A stretch of 64,000 bases of DNA from Salinivirgaceae bacterium (GTDB lineage Bacteria > Bacteroidota > Bacteroidia > Bacteroidales > SZUA-534). The stretch spans positions 44,454 through 108,453 of the forward strand of contig JAFXQB010000011.1 of the NCBI GenBank assembly GCA_017527435.1. The letters run 5' to 3'. The notes beneath the pieces are model-generated. The model was not told the DNA's origin. It did no database searches and worked only from the letters and a program-made list of their open reading frames with translations. The position numbers and the translations under genes were made by a program. Shown one piece after another: positions 1 to 7,951 of this stretch; within the stretch, counting starts at the first letter, position 1, and every line of letters starts with the position of its first letter.

Positions 1-184
1 GCTTCAGTTCGTCGGCCTGCCTGTTGGCTTCGGCCACAATCTGCGCCGCCTCCGCTTTCGCCTGATTGACAATCTGTTCGGCCTCGGCCTTGGCTTTCTG
101 CACCAATTCCTCACCATCCTGTTTACCTTTCGACAGACCTTCGGCATAAAGCCTGTCAGTCAATTCTTGCAGTTTGTTTTGCAT
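1..184 (-). CDS. atpE (V-type): V-type ATP synthase subunit E, N-terminal fragment
   Basis: Partial gene running off the left edge; ATG at 184-182, about 61 codons visible. The peptide begins MQNKLQELTDRLYAEGLSKG and continues as an Ala/Glu/Lys/Gln-rich coiled coil with repeated AEAEQI / AEAAQI heptads. This is typical of the peripheral-stalk E subunit of V/A-type ATPases, which links the catalytic head to the membrane motor. A TAnnTTTG element lies about 70 bases upstream, so it is probably the first gene of a V-type ATPase operon continuing to the left. An F-type b subunit also has such a coil but begins with a membrane helix, absent here. A full F-type set lies at 10-20 kb. Subunit assignment is good but rests on a fragment. 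Confidence 0.75.
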   Translation of the reverse strand, partial: MQNKLQELTDRLYAEGLSKGKQDGEELVQKAKAEAEQIVNQAKAEAAQIVAEANRQADELK

Positions 185-251
185 ATATGTTTGTTTATCA
201 ATAATCTAAAGTGTGCATAATGGCGTTTCGCAGCGGAAACACGGACATTGA

Positions 252-259
252 CAAACATA
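252..259 (-). promoter_or_regulatory. Bacteroidota -7 promoter element for V-ATPase E gene
   Basis: Minus strand reads TATGTTTG, an exact match to the Bacteroidota primary-sigma -7 consensus TAnnTTTG, about 70 bases before the ATG at 184. No clear -33 TTTG is seen. Confidence 0.45.
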
Positions 260-293
260 AGAAAAAAGAATGATTTTTGGTAAATTGTATGAT

Positions 294-320
294 AAAAAAG
301 GCTGCCCGATAGCAGCCTTT
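294..320 (-). terminator. Rho-independent terminator after the LytTR gene
   Basis: A perfect 9-bp stem (AAAGGCTGC / GCAGCCTTT) with a 6-base loop, followed on the minus strand by a T-run. It lies 25 bases past the stop of the 345-1142 gene. Confidence 0.85.
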
Positions 321-344
321 CGCGTGTATGCGGTTTTTCTCCTT

Positions 345-1142
345 TTACAGTTTCAACATCTCTTTCAGCGCCTTATACCCCGAAAGGCTCACTTTGATTT
401 TCTCGCCGTTGCGCAACTCAACAAGCTGCTGCTGGCCGTAGCGCTCGATTCTCGAAATCTTGGCCACATTCACAATGTATGAGCGGTGAACCCGCACAAA
501 ATCGGCCATTGGCAGGTTCTGCTCGTAGTATTTCATTGTCTGCTCCTTAAGCCAGCGGCCCGATTCAGTGGCTATCGACACGTAGTCGCCGTCGGCTTTG
601 ATGAAGCAAATGTCGGCAATGTTTATAACGCTGATTTTTTGACCGTTGCGCACGGTTATCTTATCAATCGGTTCAATGGGCGCCTGCTCGGTTTCGGTGG
701 CCAACGGCTGTTCAATGGTGTCGGGCTCGTCGTCGGCATTAAGGTTGTGGCTGTAGGTTTGTGCCACCAGACCGAAGAGCAGAACCAGAACCAGAGCGCG
801 GGCGGGCACGGTCTTCGCGAAAGCGGAAAAACATTCATTATCAATCGAATAATTTACAATTGATTCAATGCCCACAGTGCTCACCACAACAAAGAATCCG
901 ATTATCAGCAGATACTGGTTGAAGTAGGCATTGCCAATAGGCTGCAGAACATATTTCATTATGTTCCAAACAATTATGCACTCTGCGGCAAATGTCGCGG
1001 CAAACGCAAGACAATCGAGAACAACCGCCCCCGCGGTTTGCCCAGCCAGCCAGCCGAACGCCGCGCCATAGCAGGCGGCCACAACTGCAAGAATTGTGAC
1101 CGCGGCAATGGTCGATGCCTTATTTCTCAAAAACGGGTTCAT
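345..1142 (-). CDS. Membrane-anchored LytTR DNA-binding regulator
   Basis: 265 residues. The N-terminal half holds about four hydrophobic helices (roughly residues 12-35, 40-65, 75-97, 110-128), then an acidic linker (about 130-158). The C-terminal ~105 residues form a LytTR DNA-binding domain, with ADICFIKADGDYVSI and FVRVHRSYIVNVAKI as landmarks. There is no receiver domain, so it is not a classical response regulator; such membrane LytTR proteins are thought to sense through the membrane region. The ATG lies 3 bases after the stop of the LiaF-like gene, so the two are one operon, ending at the hairpin at 294-320. The pair resembles envelope-stress modules in other bacteria; the signal is unknown. 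Confidence 0.85.
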   Translation of the reverse strand: MNPFLRNKASTIAAVTILAVVAACYGAAFGWLAGQTAGAVVLDCLAFAATFAAECIIVWNIMKYVLQPIGNAYFNQYLLIIGFFVVVSTVGIESIVNYSIDNECFSAFAKTVPARALVLVLLFGLVAQTYSHNLNADDEPDTIEQPLATETEQAPIEPIDKITVRNGQKISVINIADICFIKADGDYVSIATESGRWLKEQTMKYYEQNLPMADFVRVHRSYIVNVAKISRIERYGQQQLVELRNGEKIKVSLSGYKALKEMLKL

Positions 1143-1145
1143 CGG

Positions 1146-1913
1146 TTATTCAATTGCTCCGCCGCCCAATACGCAGCGCCCTGTGATGATTAACTGGCGT
1201 GTGGTGTCGATGTCGGTTGCAAAACGTTCGTCGGAAATGCCGCCCATAACAAAACTGCACTGGTTCACAACTTTCCAGTTCGACGGAACCTTGAGTTTGA
1301 ATCCGCCCATTGTGGCGTCGATATTCAGAATGGTGTCGCCTTCGGGAAGCGTTGTGTGGCGCAGGTCAAGTTCAATTCCGCCGCAAGTTGCGCTGATGTT
1401 TCCTCCGCGGAAAACGGGCTCCATAAACACCTGCTCGCTGCCGCTGAACACAAATCGGTAGTTGATGCGGCCGTCGGTGTCGGTTGTCTGCTCGGTGTTG
1501 CCGTATTTCTGTGAAAATTTTGTTCCGCACACGTGCTGATGGCAGCGGTTTCGACTCGGTTTGGTGAATATCAGAATCAATCCGAAGCCAACAAACAGTG
1601 CTGGCCAGAAGAAAGTGAAAAACTGCTGCGAATCGACTCCCGCGTCAAGGAACGTTTCTCTAATCAGTTCGCCCCAACGGTGAAAGTTGGTCACAATGCC
1701 CACCAGAAACCATATCAAGCTGTTTCGGAACTCGCCCTGAAAGAGTTTCGCCAGACCAATGGCTAAAAAGACTGATTGAAAGCAAAAAAGCAACTCGGTA
1801 AGCGGCTGGGGCAGAAATCCTGCCGTTTGCATATAAAACACTGCTCCGCAGAGTATCAGTACCAAGCCCCACGACAAACGGCGGCGGCGTTCAGAAATTC
1901 CCAAATTTTCCAT
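1146..1913 (-). CDS. LiaF-like membrane protein
   Basis: 255 residues. The N-terminal half has about four transmembrane helices, beginning RRRLSWGLVLILCGAVFY, as in LiaF/DUF5668-type membrane regions. The C-terminal half (about residues 145-255) is a soluble beta-rich domain (VFRGGNISATCGGIELDLRH, then IDATMGGFKLKVP) typical of LiaF-like C-terminal domains. In Firmicutes LiaF restrains a cell-wall stress sensor. Here it is transcribed with a membrane LytTR regulator, so it may modulate that partner; this is inference from context. A TACTTTTG element at 2005-2012 is the likely promoter. A run of Cys/His (about 127-133) in the linker has no assigned role. Confidence 0.75.
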   Translation of the reverse strand: MENLGISERRRRLSWGLVLILCGAVFYMQTAGFLPQPLTELLFCFQSVFLAIGLAKLFQGEFRNSLIWFLVGIVTNFHRWGELIRETFLDAGVDSQQFFTFFWPALFVGFGLILIFTKPSRNRCHQHVCGTKFSQKYGNTEQTTDTDGRINYRFVFSGSEQVFMEPVFRGGNISATCGGIELDLRHTTLPEGDTILNIDATMGGFKLKVPSNWKVVNQCSFVMGGISDERFATDIDTTRQLIITGRCVLGGGAIE

Positions 1914-2004
1914 AATTCAAATTTTTTGTGTTTAAAAATACGTTTTTTGATGTCACAATCGAAATAAGTGCTGCGGCGGTGCGCGTCATTTTCTTTCGAC
2001 ACCG
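1914..2004. other. 5' leader of the LiaF-like operon
   Basis: AT-rich leader between the -7 element at 2005-2012 and the ATG at 1913; no gene or clear structure seen. Beyond the promoter, 2013-2155 also shows no gene. Confidence 0.4.
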
Positions 2005-2012
2005 CAAAAGTA
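2005..2012 (-). promoter_or_regulatory. -7 promoter element for the LiaF-like/LytTR operon
   Basis: Minus strand TACTTTTG, exact TAnnTTTG match; predicted start about 1998, leaving an 85-base leader. Confidence 0.5.
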
Positions 2013-2155
2013 TTGTGGCTGTGGGCTTTCCGAAAGGGCATATCGGTGAACCGATGTTTTTAACCCGATGAATGAATGGTTTCGGCTGGTGAAACGGCGG
2101 CGGTTTTGCGGAAGTTTTCGGTCTTTTTCTGATGAGAACCGAATATGAAATCGCT

Positions 2156-2225
2156 ATCAAAAACAAAAACTCGCAGACTTGCGAGCAAATTTAGTGAGTG
2201 ATTTGCGAGTCGCAAGTTTGCGAGT
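2156..2225 (-). terminator. Large imperfect hairpin terminator after pyrF
   Basis: Two arms (about 2170-2190 and 2201-2225) are near-complementary, built from CTCGCAAACTTGCGA-type units with one 3-base indel. On the minus strand they are followed by a T-rich tail (GTTTTTGTTTTTGAT). It sits 26 bases past the pyrF stop. The arms themselves contain repeated TTGCGAG units. Confidence 0.7.
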
Positions 2226-2251
2226 TGATGGCGGATAACGGTATATCGTCC

Positions 2252-3079
2252 TTATTTACAATATCTTTCCAGCATAACCTTCATCTCGTCGGCCACCTTG
2301 CAGGCGGCTTCGGCTGCGCGTTCGGCAAAATCCTCGCCGTTGCTTGCGTAGATGATGGCGCGCGACGAGTTGACAATCAGTCCGCACTGCGAGTTCATTC
2401 CGTAGCGGCAGACCTCCTCGAGCGAGCCGCCCTGCGCCCCAATGCCAGGCACAAGCAGGAAATGGTCGGGGGCGATGCGGCGGATGTCCTCAAACAACTG
2501 CCCCTGCGTGGCGCCCACAACGTACATTAACTGGTCGGCGGTGGCCCACTGCTGGCTGGTGCGCAACACCTTCTCGAACAGGCGCTCGCCGTTGGCGTCG
2601 GCGGTGAGCTGGAAGTCGTGCGAGCCCTTGTTGCTTGTGAGCGCAAGCAGAATCACCCATTTGCCCTCGTAGGTCAGGAACGGGCTCACGCTGTCCTCGC
2701 CCATATACGGCGCCACGGTTACTGAATCGATGTCCAGTTCCTCGAAAAACGAGCGTGCGTACATTGCGCTTGTGTTGCCGATGTCGCCGCGTTTGGCGTC
2801 GGCAATGATAAACTGCTCGGGATAGTTCTGCTTCAGATATTTGATTGTCTTTTCGAATGATATCCAGCCTTTTACGCCCATACTCTCGTAAAACGCCAGA
2901 TTCGGCTTGTAGGCGATGCAATACTGCGCCGTAGCGTCGATGATGGCCTTATTGAAGGCGAAAATCGGGTCCTCGTCGCTCAAAAGGTGTGAGGGGATTT
3001 TCTTGATGTCGGTATCGAGTCCGACGCAGAGAAATGACTGCTTGCGCTTTATGTTTTCGAAAAGTTCGGTACGTGTCAT
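2252..3079 (-). CDS. pyrF: Orotidine 5'-phosphate decarboxylase
   Basis: 275 residues, the length of the long (type 2) OMP decarboxylase subfamily. It converts OMP to UMP, the last step of de novo pyrimidine synthesis, in the cytoplasm. The catalytic segment [13 protein letters not shown] (residues 92-104) supplies the Asp-x-Lys-x-x-Asp set (D94, K96, D99). The N-terminal VGLDTD and the phosphate-binding GIGAQGG further on fit the TIM-barrel active site. It follows the small membrane protein gene by 19 bases and may be cotranscribed with it. Confidence 0.95.
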   Translation of the reverse strand: MTRTELFENIKRKQSFLCVGLDTDIKKIPSHLLSDEDPIFAFNKAIIDATAQYCIAYKPNLAFYESMGVKGWISFEKTIKYLKQNYPEQFIIADAKRGDIGNTSAMYARSFFEELDIDSVTVAPYMGEDSVSPFLTYEGKWVILLALTSNKGSHDFQLTADANGERLFEKVLRTSQQWATADQLMYVVGATQGQLFEDIRRIAPDHFLLVPGIGAQGGSLEEVCRYGMNSQCGLIVNSSRAIIYASNGEDFAERAAEAACKVADEMKVMLERYCK

Positions 3080-3098
3080 AATTGCTTTGTTTAATTAT

Positions 3099-3629
3099 TT
3101 AAGCATTGTCTGTGTTTCCAAAATTTGGCATAAACCTTCTTGGATCTTCTTTTTCCTGACGTCGTTTTAAACGTTCTTCTTCAGTTTCAACTTGAACTGA
3201 TGGTTCGTTTTTGTCAGTTAGTGTGTTTTCTTGTTTTATGTTAGAAGAACCACTTTTTCTCTTTATAAAATAATAACAAAATCCTGCACAGATTACTAAT
3301 GCGCAAATAATGGCGGCAGTTATTGACTTTGTGGCCAATAATATAACTCCTAAAATAGAGTATATTATGCCCCAATATTGCATTTCAATCCAAAAGAAAG
3401 TGTGTATTCTTTTTACGTTGATTTCTTTGCCCGTTGATTTTTCAATAAAAATTTTAGGATCTTCATTGTTCCATAAGTTTCCCAAAGACCAGCAAACAGC
3501 GGCAGAAGCAAAAAATGAAAAAACAACAGCGTAAAAATCGTATTCTTTAGGAAAGATAGATAATCCTATTACCCCAAATAATATCAAGGATAATGCACAT
3601 ATAATTCCTCTTCCTGACCAAATTATCAT
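3099..3629 (-). CDS. Hypothetical four-helix membrane protein
   Basis: 176 residues, not recognised. Four hydrophobic segments are visible (about residues 7-25, 30-48, 82-103, 104-120), then a charged, disordered-looking tail rich in Glu/Lys/Arg that ends RRFMPNFGNTDNA. The DNA is AT-richer than neighbouring prfA and pyrF. A TATTTTTG promoter element lies 22 bases upstream, between the prfA stop and this ATG, so it has a likely own start site. Pfam-type function cannot be assigned from sequence alone. Confidence 0.7.
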   Translation of the reverse strand: MIIWSGRGIICALSLILFGVIGLSIFPKEYDFYAVVFSFFASAAVCWSLGNLWNNEDPKIFIEKSTGKEINVKRIHTFFWIEMQYWGIIYSILGVILLATKSITAAIICALVICAGFCYYFIKRKSGSSNIKQENTLTDKNEPSVQVETEEERLKRRQEKEDPRRFMPNFGNTDNA

Positions 3630-3651
3630 AATCGTAGATATTAAATTTTTT

Positions 3652-3659
3652 CAAAAATA
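3652..3659 (-). promoter_or_regulatory. -7 promoter element for the 3099-3629 membrane protein
   Basis: Minus strand TATTTTTG, exact TAnnTTTG match in the 36-base gap after prfA; predicted start about 15 bases before the ATG. Confidence 0.45.
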
Positions 3660-3665
3660 TAAATT

Positions 3666-4778
3666 TTACAAATCCGCTTCCTTAAGTCGCTCGGCGTTTT
3701 CGGCTACAATCAAGTGGTCGATGCAGTCTTGGATATCACCGTTGACAAAGGCGTCAAGGTTGTAGATGGTGTAATTGATGCGGTGGTCGGTGATGCGCCC
3801 TTGCGGATAGTTGTAGGTACGGATTTTGGCCGAGCGGTCGCCTGTTGAGACCATTGTCTTGCGCCGCGATGCAATATCGTCGATATATTTTTGGTGCTCC
3901 TTGTCGTAGATGAAGGTGCGAAGGCGGCTCAACGCGCGCTCCTTGTTCTTTGGTTGGTCGCGGGTTTCGGTACACTCAATCAGAATCTCGTCGACGGCAC
4001 CAGTAATGGGGTTCTTCCAGTTGTAGCGCAAGCGCACACCCGATTCCACCTTGTTCACGTTCTGACCGCCAGCGCCGCTCGAACGGAAGGTGTCCCACTT
4101 GATTTCGCCCTCGTTAATCTGTACGTCGAACTCGTCAGCCTCGGGCAGCACGGCCACCGTCGCCGCCGAAGTGTGGACGCGGCTCTGCGTCTCGGTCACG
4201 GGCACACGTTGCACGCGGTGCACTCCCGACTCGTATTTCAATGTTCCATAAACACTTGCGCCTGTCACGCGGGCCACAATTTCCTTGTAGCCGCCGCTTG
4301 CTCCCTCGCTGCAACTCGACACTTCAATCTTCCAGCCTTTCGATTCGCAGTATTTGGTGTACATACGGAAAAGGTCGCCAGCAAACAGCGCCGCCTCGTC
4401 GCCGCCCGTGCCGCCACGGATTTCGAGAATGGCGTTCTTGTCGTCCTCGGGGTCCGACGGCAGAAGCAGCAGTTTGATTTCCTCCTCCATAGGCGCCACC
4501 TTCGGCTCGTTCTCGTCGAGTTCCATTTTGGCCATTTCGCGCATTTCGTCGTCCTTCTCGGTGTTCAGAATCTGCCGCGCCTCCTCAATGTTGGAAATCA
4601 GCGTTTTGTATTTCTTGTAAACCTCAACAATCGGCTCAAGGTGCTTGTACTCCTTGTTGAGTTTCACAAACCGCTTCACGTCGGCAATAACCTCTGGGTC
4701 AGTTATTTGCTGCGCCGTCTCCTCGAATCGGATTTTTATTGCTTCAAGTTTTTCTAAAAGTGTATTTTCTGTTGCCAT
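3666..4778 (-). CDS. prfA: Peptide chain release factor 1
   Basis: 370 residues, normal RF1 length. It recognises UAA and UAG and triggers peptide release on the ribosome. The stop-codon reading tripeptide appears as PVT in RVPVTETQSRVHTS, the RF1-type PxT motif (RF2 would have SPF). The peptidyl-hydrolysis GGQ motif follows in SSGAGGQNVNKVES. Both the N-terminal coiled-coil domain and the C-terminal RNA-binding part are complete. pyrF lies downstream and purM upstream, with the HEPN-MNT pair and about 165 bases of empty DNA between. Confidence 0.97.
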   Translation of the reverse strand: MATENTLLEKLEAIKIRFEETAQQITDPEVIADVKRFVKLNKEYKHLEPIVEVYKKYKTLISNIEEARQILNTEKDDEMREMAKMELDENEPKVAPMEEEIKLLLLPSDPEDDKNAILEIRGGTGGDEAALFAGDLFRMYTKYCESKGWKIEVSSCSEGASGGYKEIVARVTGASVYGTLKYESGVHRVQRVPVTETQSRVHTSAATVAVLPEADEFDVQINEGEIKWDTFRSSGAGGQNVNKVESGVRLRYNWKNPITGAVDEILIECTETRDQPKNKERALSRLRTFIYDKEHQKYIDDIASRRKTMVSTGDRSAKIRTYNYPQGRITDHRINYTIYNLDAFVNGDIQDCIDHLIVAENAERLKEADL

Positions 4779-4943
4779 ATTTTATTTATTGTCAATTATT
4801 TTCCAATGCCCGTATTGTTTTCGCGCTTTTTGCTTATATCCTATCGAATTGCGTGGTTACGTATTTGGTGTGTTGCTCACGACCTCTCTTTAAGGCGCCA
4901 TTTTGGCATCTTAAAGCTGAATTTAATTGTTCATCAGCGTCGC

Positions 4944-5348
4944 TCATTCGTCTGTCTTGTCAAAATCATTTATTAAGGTGACCATCTGATTAACAAAATC
5001 GTGCACAGGTTTTGCAAGTGTCTGCACCTCCTCGTCAGAGACATCGTAGGCGCAGTTGTAATCGGCTTTTTGGCGCAGTTGAAAGAGACGAGCAAGCAAA
5101 CTACCAGTTTCCATCGGTACAATATTGGTTTTCACAAAATTCTTGCTGAATTGCATAATCACTCCCGAATGCGTGTGGCCGCTGATTCCGCGTTGAATAA
5201 ACAGCGCTTGAACTATATGAAAACAAGCATAATAGAAGCGGTTTATGGCCAAGTCGAAATGGGAAAGTTGCATCATCTCATCGGCTTGATTCAGAAAATG
5301 CAACGATTTTGCAACTTGTCTTTCTACTAATAACTGTTTGTTTTCCAT
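4944..5348 (-). CDS. HEPN domain protein of a HEPN-MNT pair
   Basis: 134 residues, all-helical HEPN fold. The helix-2 signature INRFYYACFHIVQALF (about residues 35-50) and the later LRQKADYNC (91-99) are typical of HEPN partners of minimal nucleotidyltransferases. A R-x6-H arrangement (R37, H44) is visible; the usual catalytic RX4-6H near the second signature is not, since no His follows R92 in range. In known HEPN-MNT systems the HEPN protein is an RNase toxin, inactivated by nucleotide transfer from the MNT. It starts 4 bases after the MNT gene, so the two are cotranscribed. Whether this copy is a toxin is not shown. Confidence 0.85.
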   Translation of the reverse strand: MENKQLLVERQVAKSLHFLNQADEMMQLSHFDLAINRFYYACFHIVQALFIQRGISGHTHSGVIMQFSKNFVKTNIVPMETGSLLARLFQLRQKADYNCAYDVSDEEVQTLAKPVHDFVNQMVTLINDFDKTDE

Positions 5349-5352
5349 TGTC

Positions 5353-5685
5353 TTATGTTGTCAGTAGATTTATGGCATCGTGCTTGACATTCTCGTAGAA
5401 CGGCACAGCCTGATACGATTGCCATTCTTTGGTTGTGTACATTATCGGGTTGATTTCTTCGCCCAATTCGCAACCAAGCAAAACAAACGGATAACTCACT
5501 GAATCATAGTCGGATTGAGTAAGCGTGTTTTTGTCGAGTACAAGTAAAATATCCCAATCGGAACCTTTGTGGGCAGTGCCACGAGCCTGTGAGCCGTAGA
5601 GTAATGCCATACTTCCAGTAGGGACAACTTTTGCCGCCAAATGCTTGATGTCTGACAATATCCTGTTTTTCTTACTTGTATTCAT
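5353..5685 (-). CDS. Minimal nucleotidyltransferase (MNT antitoxin-type)
   Basis: 110 residues, the usual size for MNT proteins. The polymerase-beta fold signature is clear: GSQARGTAHKGSDWDILL (residues 31-48) gives G31-S32 and the metal-binding Asp pair D43 and D45. In HEPN-MNT systems this enzyme modifies the HEPN partner and neutralises it. It precedes the HEPN gene in the same operon. A TATATTTG promoter element sits about 25 bases upstream. The alternative is a substrate-transferring enzyme without a toxin role. Confidence 0.88.
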   Translation of the reverse strand: MNTSKKNRILSDIKHLAAKVVPTGSMALLYGSQARGTAHKGSDWDILLVLDKNTLTQSDYDSVSYPFVLLGCELGEEINPIMYTTKEWQSYQAVPFYENVKHDAINLLTT

Positions 5686-5709
5686 ATCGTTACAAATTGT
5701 TCAGCATTA

Positions 5710-5717
5710 CAAATATA
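5710..5717 (-). promoter_or_regulatory. -7 promoter element for the MNT-HEPN operon
   Basis: Minus strand TATATTTG, exact consensus, 25 bases before the MNT ATG. Confidence 0.5.
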
Positions 5718-5791
5718 ACAAAATTTGTTGCTGATTTCATTTGCCTTAAAACGCCTCACGCATTCAGTTAATCTATCAATCTATTAATCAA

Positions 5792-6961
5792 TCAATAAGT
5801 AAACTCCCCAAACTCGCTCTTGATTGTGAGCCAGGTGTGGTCCGACGGCTCGATGCGGCCGATGATTTGCGCGTCGATGCCGAACGATTTTGAGATTTCG
5901 ATGACTTTCTGCGCGTCGGCAGCGTCGAGATAGACTTCCAGGCGGTGGCCCATATTGAACACCTTGTACATTTCGCGCCAGTCGGTGCCGCTTTGCTCTT
6001 TGATGGTGCGGAACAGCGGCGGAACGGGGAACAGATTGTCCTTCACAACGTGCACGCCGTCAACAAAATGCAGCACTTTGGTCTGCGCGCCGCCCGAGCA
6101 GTGCACCATTCCGTGGATGGCGGGGCGCAATTCGTCGAGCAGGCGCTTCACAACGGGCGCGTAGGTGCGTGTGGGCGACAGAACCAGTTTGCCAGCGTCC
6201 AGCGGCGAGCCTTCAACCTTGTCGGTGAGTTTCAGATTGCCGCTGTAAACCAACTCGTCGGGCACGGCAGCGTCGTAGCTTTCGGGGTATTTCTGCGCCA
6301 GATATTTCGCGAACACGTCGTGGCGGGCGCTTGTCAGGCCATTGCTGCCCATACCGCCGTTGTATTCCTTCTCGTAGGTGGCCTGACCGAACGATGCAAG
6401 GCCCACAATCACGTCGCCAGGGCGGATGTTGGCGTTGTTGATGACGTCGGCGCGGCGCATACGGCAGGTCACTGTGCTATCGACAATGATGGTGCGCACC
6501 AGGTCGCCCACGTCGGCAGTCTCGCCGCCAGTGGCATACACGCCCACGCCCATTTGGCGCAGTTCGGCAAGCAACTCGTCGGTGCCGTTGATGATGGCCG
6601 AAATCACTTCGCCAGGAACCAGCATTTTATTGCGGCCTATGGTGCTCGAAACCAGAATGTTATCCACTGCGCCCACGCAGAGCAGGTCGTCGATGTTCAT
6701 AATCAGCGCGTCCTGCGCAATGCCTTTCCAAACGCTCAAATCGCCCGTTTCCTTCCAGTACAGGTAGGCCAGGCTCGACTTGGTGCCAGCGCCGTCGGCG
6801 TGCATAATGTTGCAGTAGTCGGGGTCGCCGCCCAGAATGTCGGGGATAATCTTGCAGAAAGCCTTGGGGTACAGGCCTTTATCGATGTTTTTGATGGCAT
6901 TGTGCACGTCTTCTTTCGATGCCGAAACGCCGCGCAGATTGTATCGTTCTGTATTATTCAT
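5792..6961 (-). CDS. purM: Phosphoribosylformylglycinamidine cyclo-ligase (AIR synthetase)
   Basis: 389 residues, the extended form usual in Bacteroidota. It closes FGAM to aminoimidazole ribonucleotide with ATP, step five of purine synthesis. Visible are MHADGAGTKSSLAYLYW near the N terminus, the nucleotide-binding VYATGGETADVGDLV and GDVIVGLAS in the middle, and HCSGGAQTKVLHF in the C-terminal half. It is the last gene of the kdsB-purD-DUF6427-purM operon, 9 bases after the membrane protein gene. No hairpin terminator was found after it; the following 100 bases are low-complexity filler. Confidence 0.95.
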   Translation of the reverse strand: MNNTERYNLRGVSASKEDVHNAIKNIDKGLYPKAFCKIIPDILGGDPDYCNIMHADGAGTKSSLAYLYWKETGDLSVWKGIAQDALIMNIDDLLCVGAVDNILVSSTIGRNKMLVPGEVISAIINGTDELLAELRQMGVGVYATGGETADVGDLVRTIIVDSTVTCRMRRADVINNANIRPGDVIVGLASFGQATYEKEYNGGMGSNGLTSARHDVFAKYLAQKYPESYDAAVPDELVYSGNLKLTDKVEGSPLDAGKLVLSPTRTYAPVVKRLLDELRPAIHGMVHCSGGAQTKVLHFVDGVHVVKDNLFPVPPLFRTIKEQSGTDWREMYKVFNMGHRLEVYLDAADAQKVIEISKSFGIDAQIIGRIEPSDHTWLTIKSEFGEFTY

Positions 6962-6970
6962 ATCGTTAAA

Positions 6971-7948
6971 TTAGAAAAGATAAACCACTAAAAATGAACT
7001 GATTATCAGTAATAAAAAGAGAATTTCGCCCACAGCGTTACGCCTTATCTGCATAAAATAGAGCGATGTGATGAAGGCCAGCGCTATGGCCACAAAAACC
7101 AGCATTGTCAGGCCCGCGCAAGGTATCAGGAAAAATCCCGCTACCGAAATGATTATCAGCCAGAAAAACAGCATAAAATACTTGCGCGTCGTCACCTTGT
7201 ACATACGGATGTACTGCGACATTACAACCAACTCAATCAGCACAATCAGCGCCATATAGCAGATGGCGGCTATCTGTACAATGCTCAAATTCAGTGTAAA
7301 ATCTTGTGTCTCAAAGAATTGTTCCATTCGGTCCCAGAACAGCCCCTGTTGGTCGGTCATAAACATTCCGAAAAGGTAGAAGCCGAAGGGCAGCACAAAA
7401 CCCAGCACCAGCGCAAGGAACTCGCGGATGTCGAAAAACCGCACAACAAATTGAGTGGCAATCACAAAGAGCAGCATTGCCGTCAGCGGCGGGTAGAGAA
7501 GAGCGCCAATGCCCAGTAGCAGGCCGCTCTCAAAGTAGTATCGTTTCTGTTCGGGCAGGTGCTCGCTGTCGAATGTCCGCATAATGGTCAGCATAAACAG
7601 AAGGTTGGCCAGCATTACGGGCAGAATGTTGTAACTCTGTGCCAACATACTTATTATCAGCACAAAGAACAGCGGCGGTGTTATCACCTTGTCTTCAACA
7701 ATGATGAATTTCAGGTCGATGCGCTGAAGCATAAAGGCTTCAATCAGCATAAGCAGAAAGGCTATCATTTGGGCCGTCCAGTAGTTGGGCAGCAGCATTT
7801 GCCGAAGGTTGTGGAACAGAACAGTGCCGTCGGTGATGGCAGGCTGCCAGTCGGTGTTGCTGATGACGGGAAGCCACAGCAGCACGGCCACGGCAACCGT
7901 GAACAGGTGCATTACGGGCGAGTTGCTCTTGTATAGTCTTAATAACAT
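6971..7948 (-). CDS. DUF6427-type polytopic membrane protein
   Basis: 325 residues with roughly nine to ten hydrophobic helices across the whole length and almost no soluble domain. The opening MLLRLYKSNSPVMHLFTVAV resembles the Bacteroidota family annotated DUF6427, which is often found beside purD; that naming is from memory and moderate. It lies between purD (3-base gap) and purM (9-base gap), so it is certainly cotranscribed with purine genes. Function is unknown; a role in transport of a purine-related or envelope compound would only be a guess. Confidence 0.7.
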   Translation of the reverse strand: MLLRLYKSNSPVMHLFTVAVAVLLWLPVISNTDWQPAITDGTVLFHNLRQMLLPNYWTAQMIAFLLMLIEAFMLQRIDLKFIIVEDKVITPPLFFVLIISMLAQSYNILPVMLANLLFMLTIMRTFDSEHLPEQKRYYFESGLLLGIGALLYPPLTAMLLFVIATQFVVRFFDIREFLALVLGFVLPFGFYLFGMFMTDQQGLFWDRMEQFFETQDFTLNLSIVQIAAICYMALIVLIELVVMSQYIRMYKVTTRKYFMLFFWLIIISVAGFFLIPCAGLTMLVFVAIALAFITSLYFMQIRRNAVGEILFLLLIISSFLVVYLF

Positions 7949-7951
7949 ATT

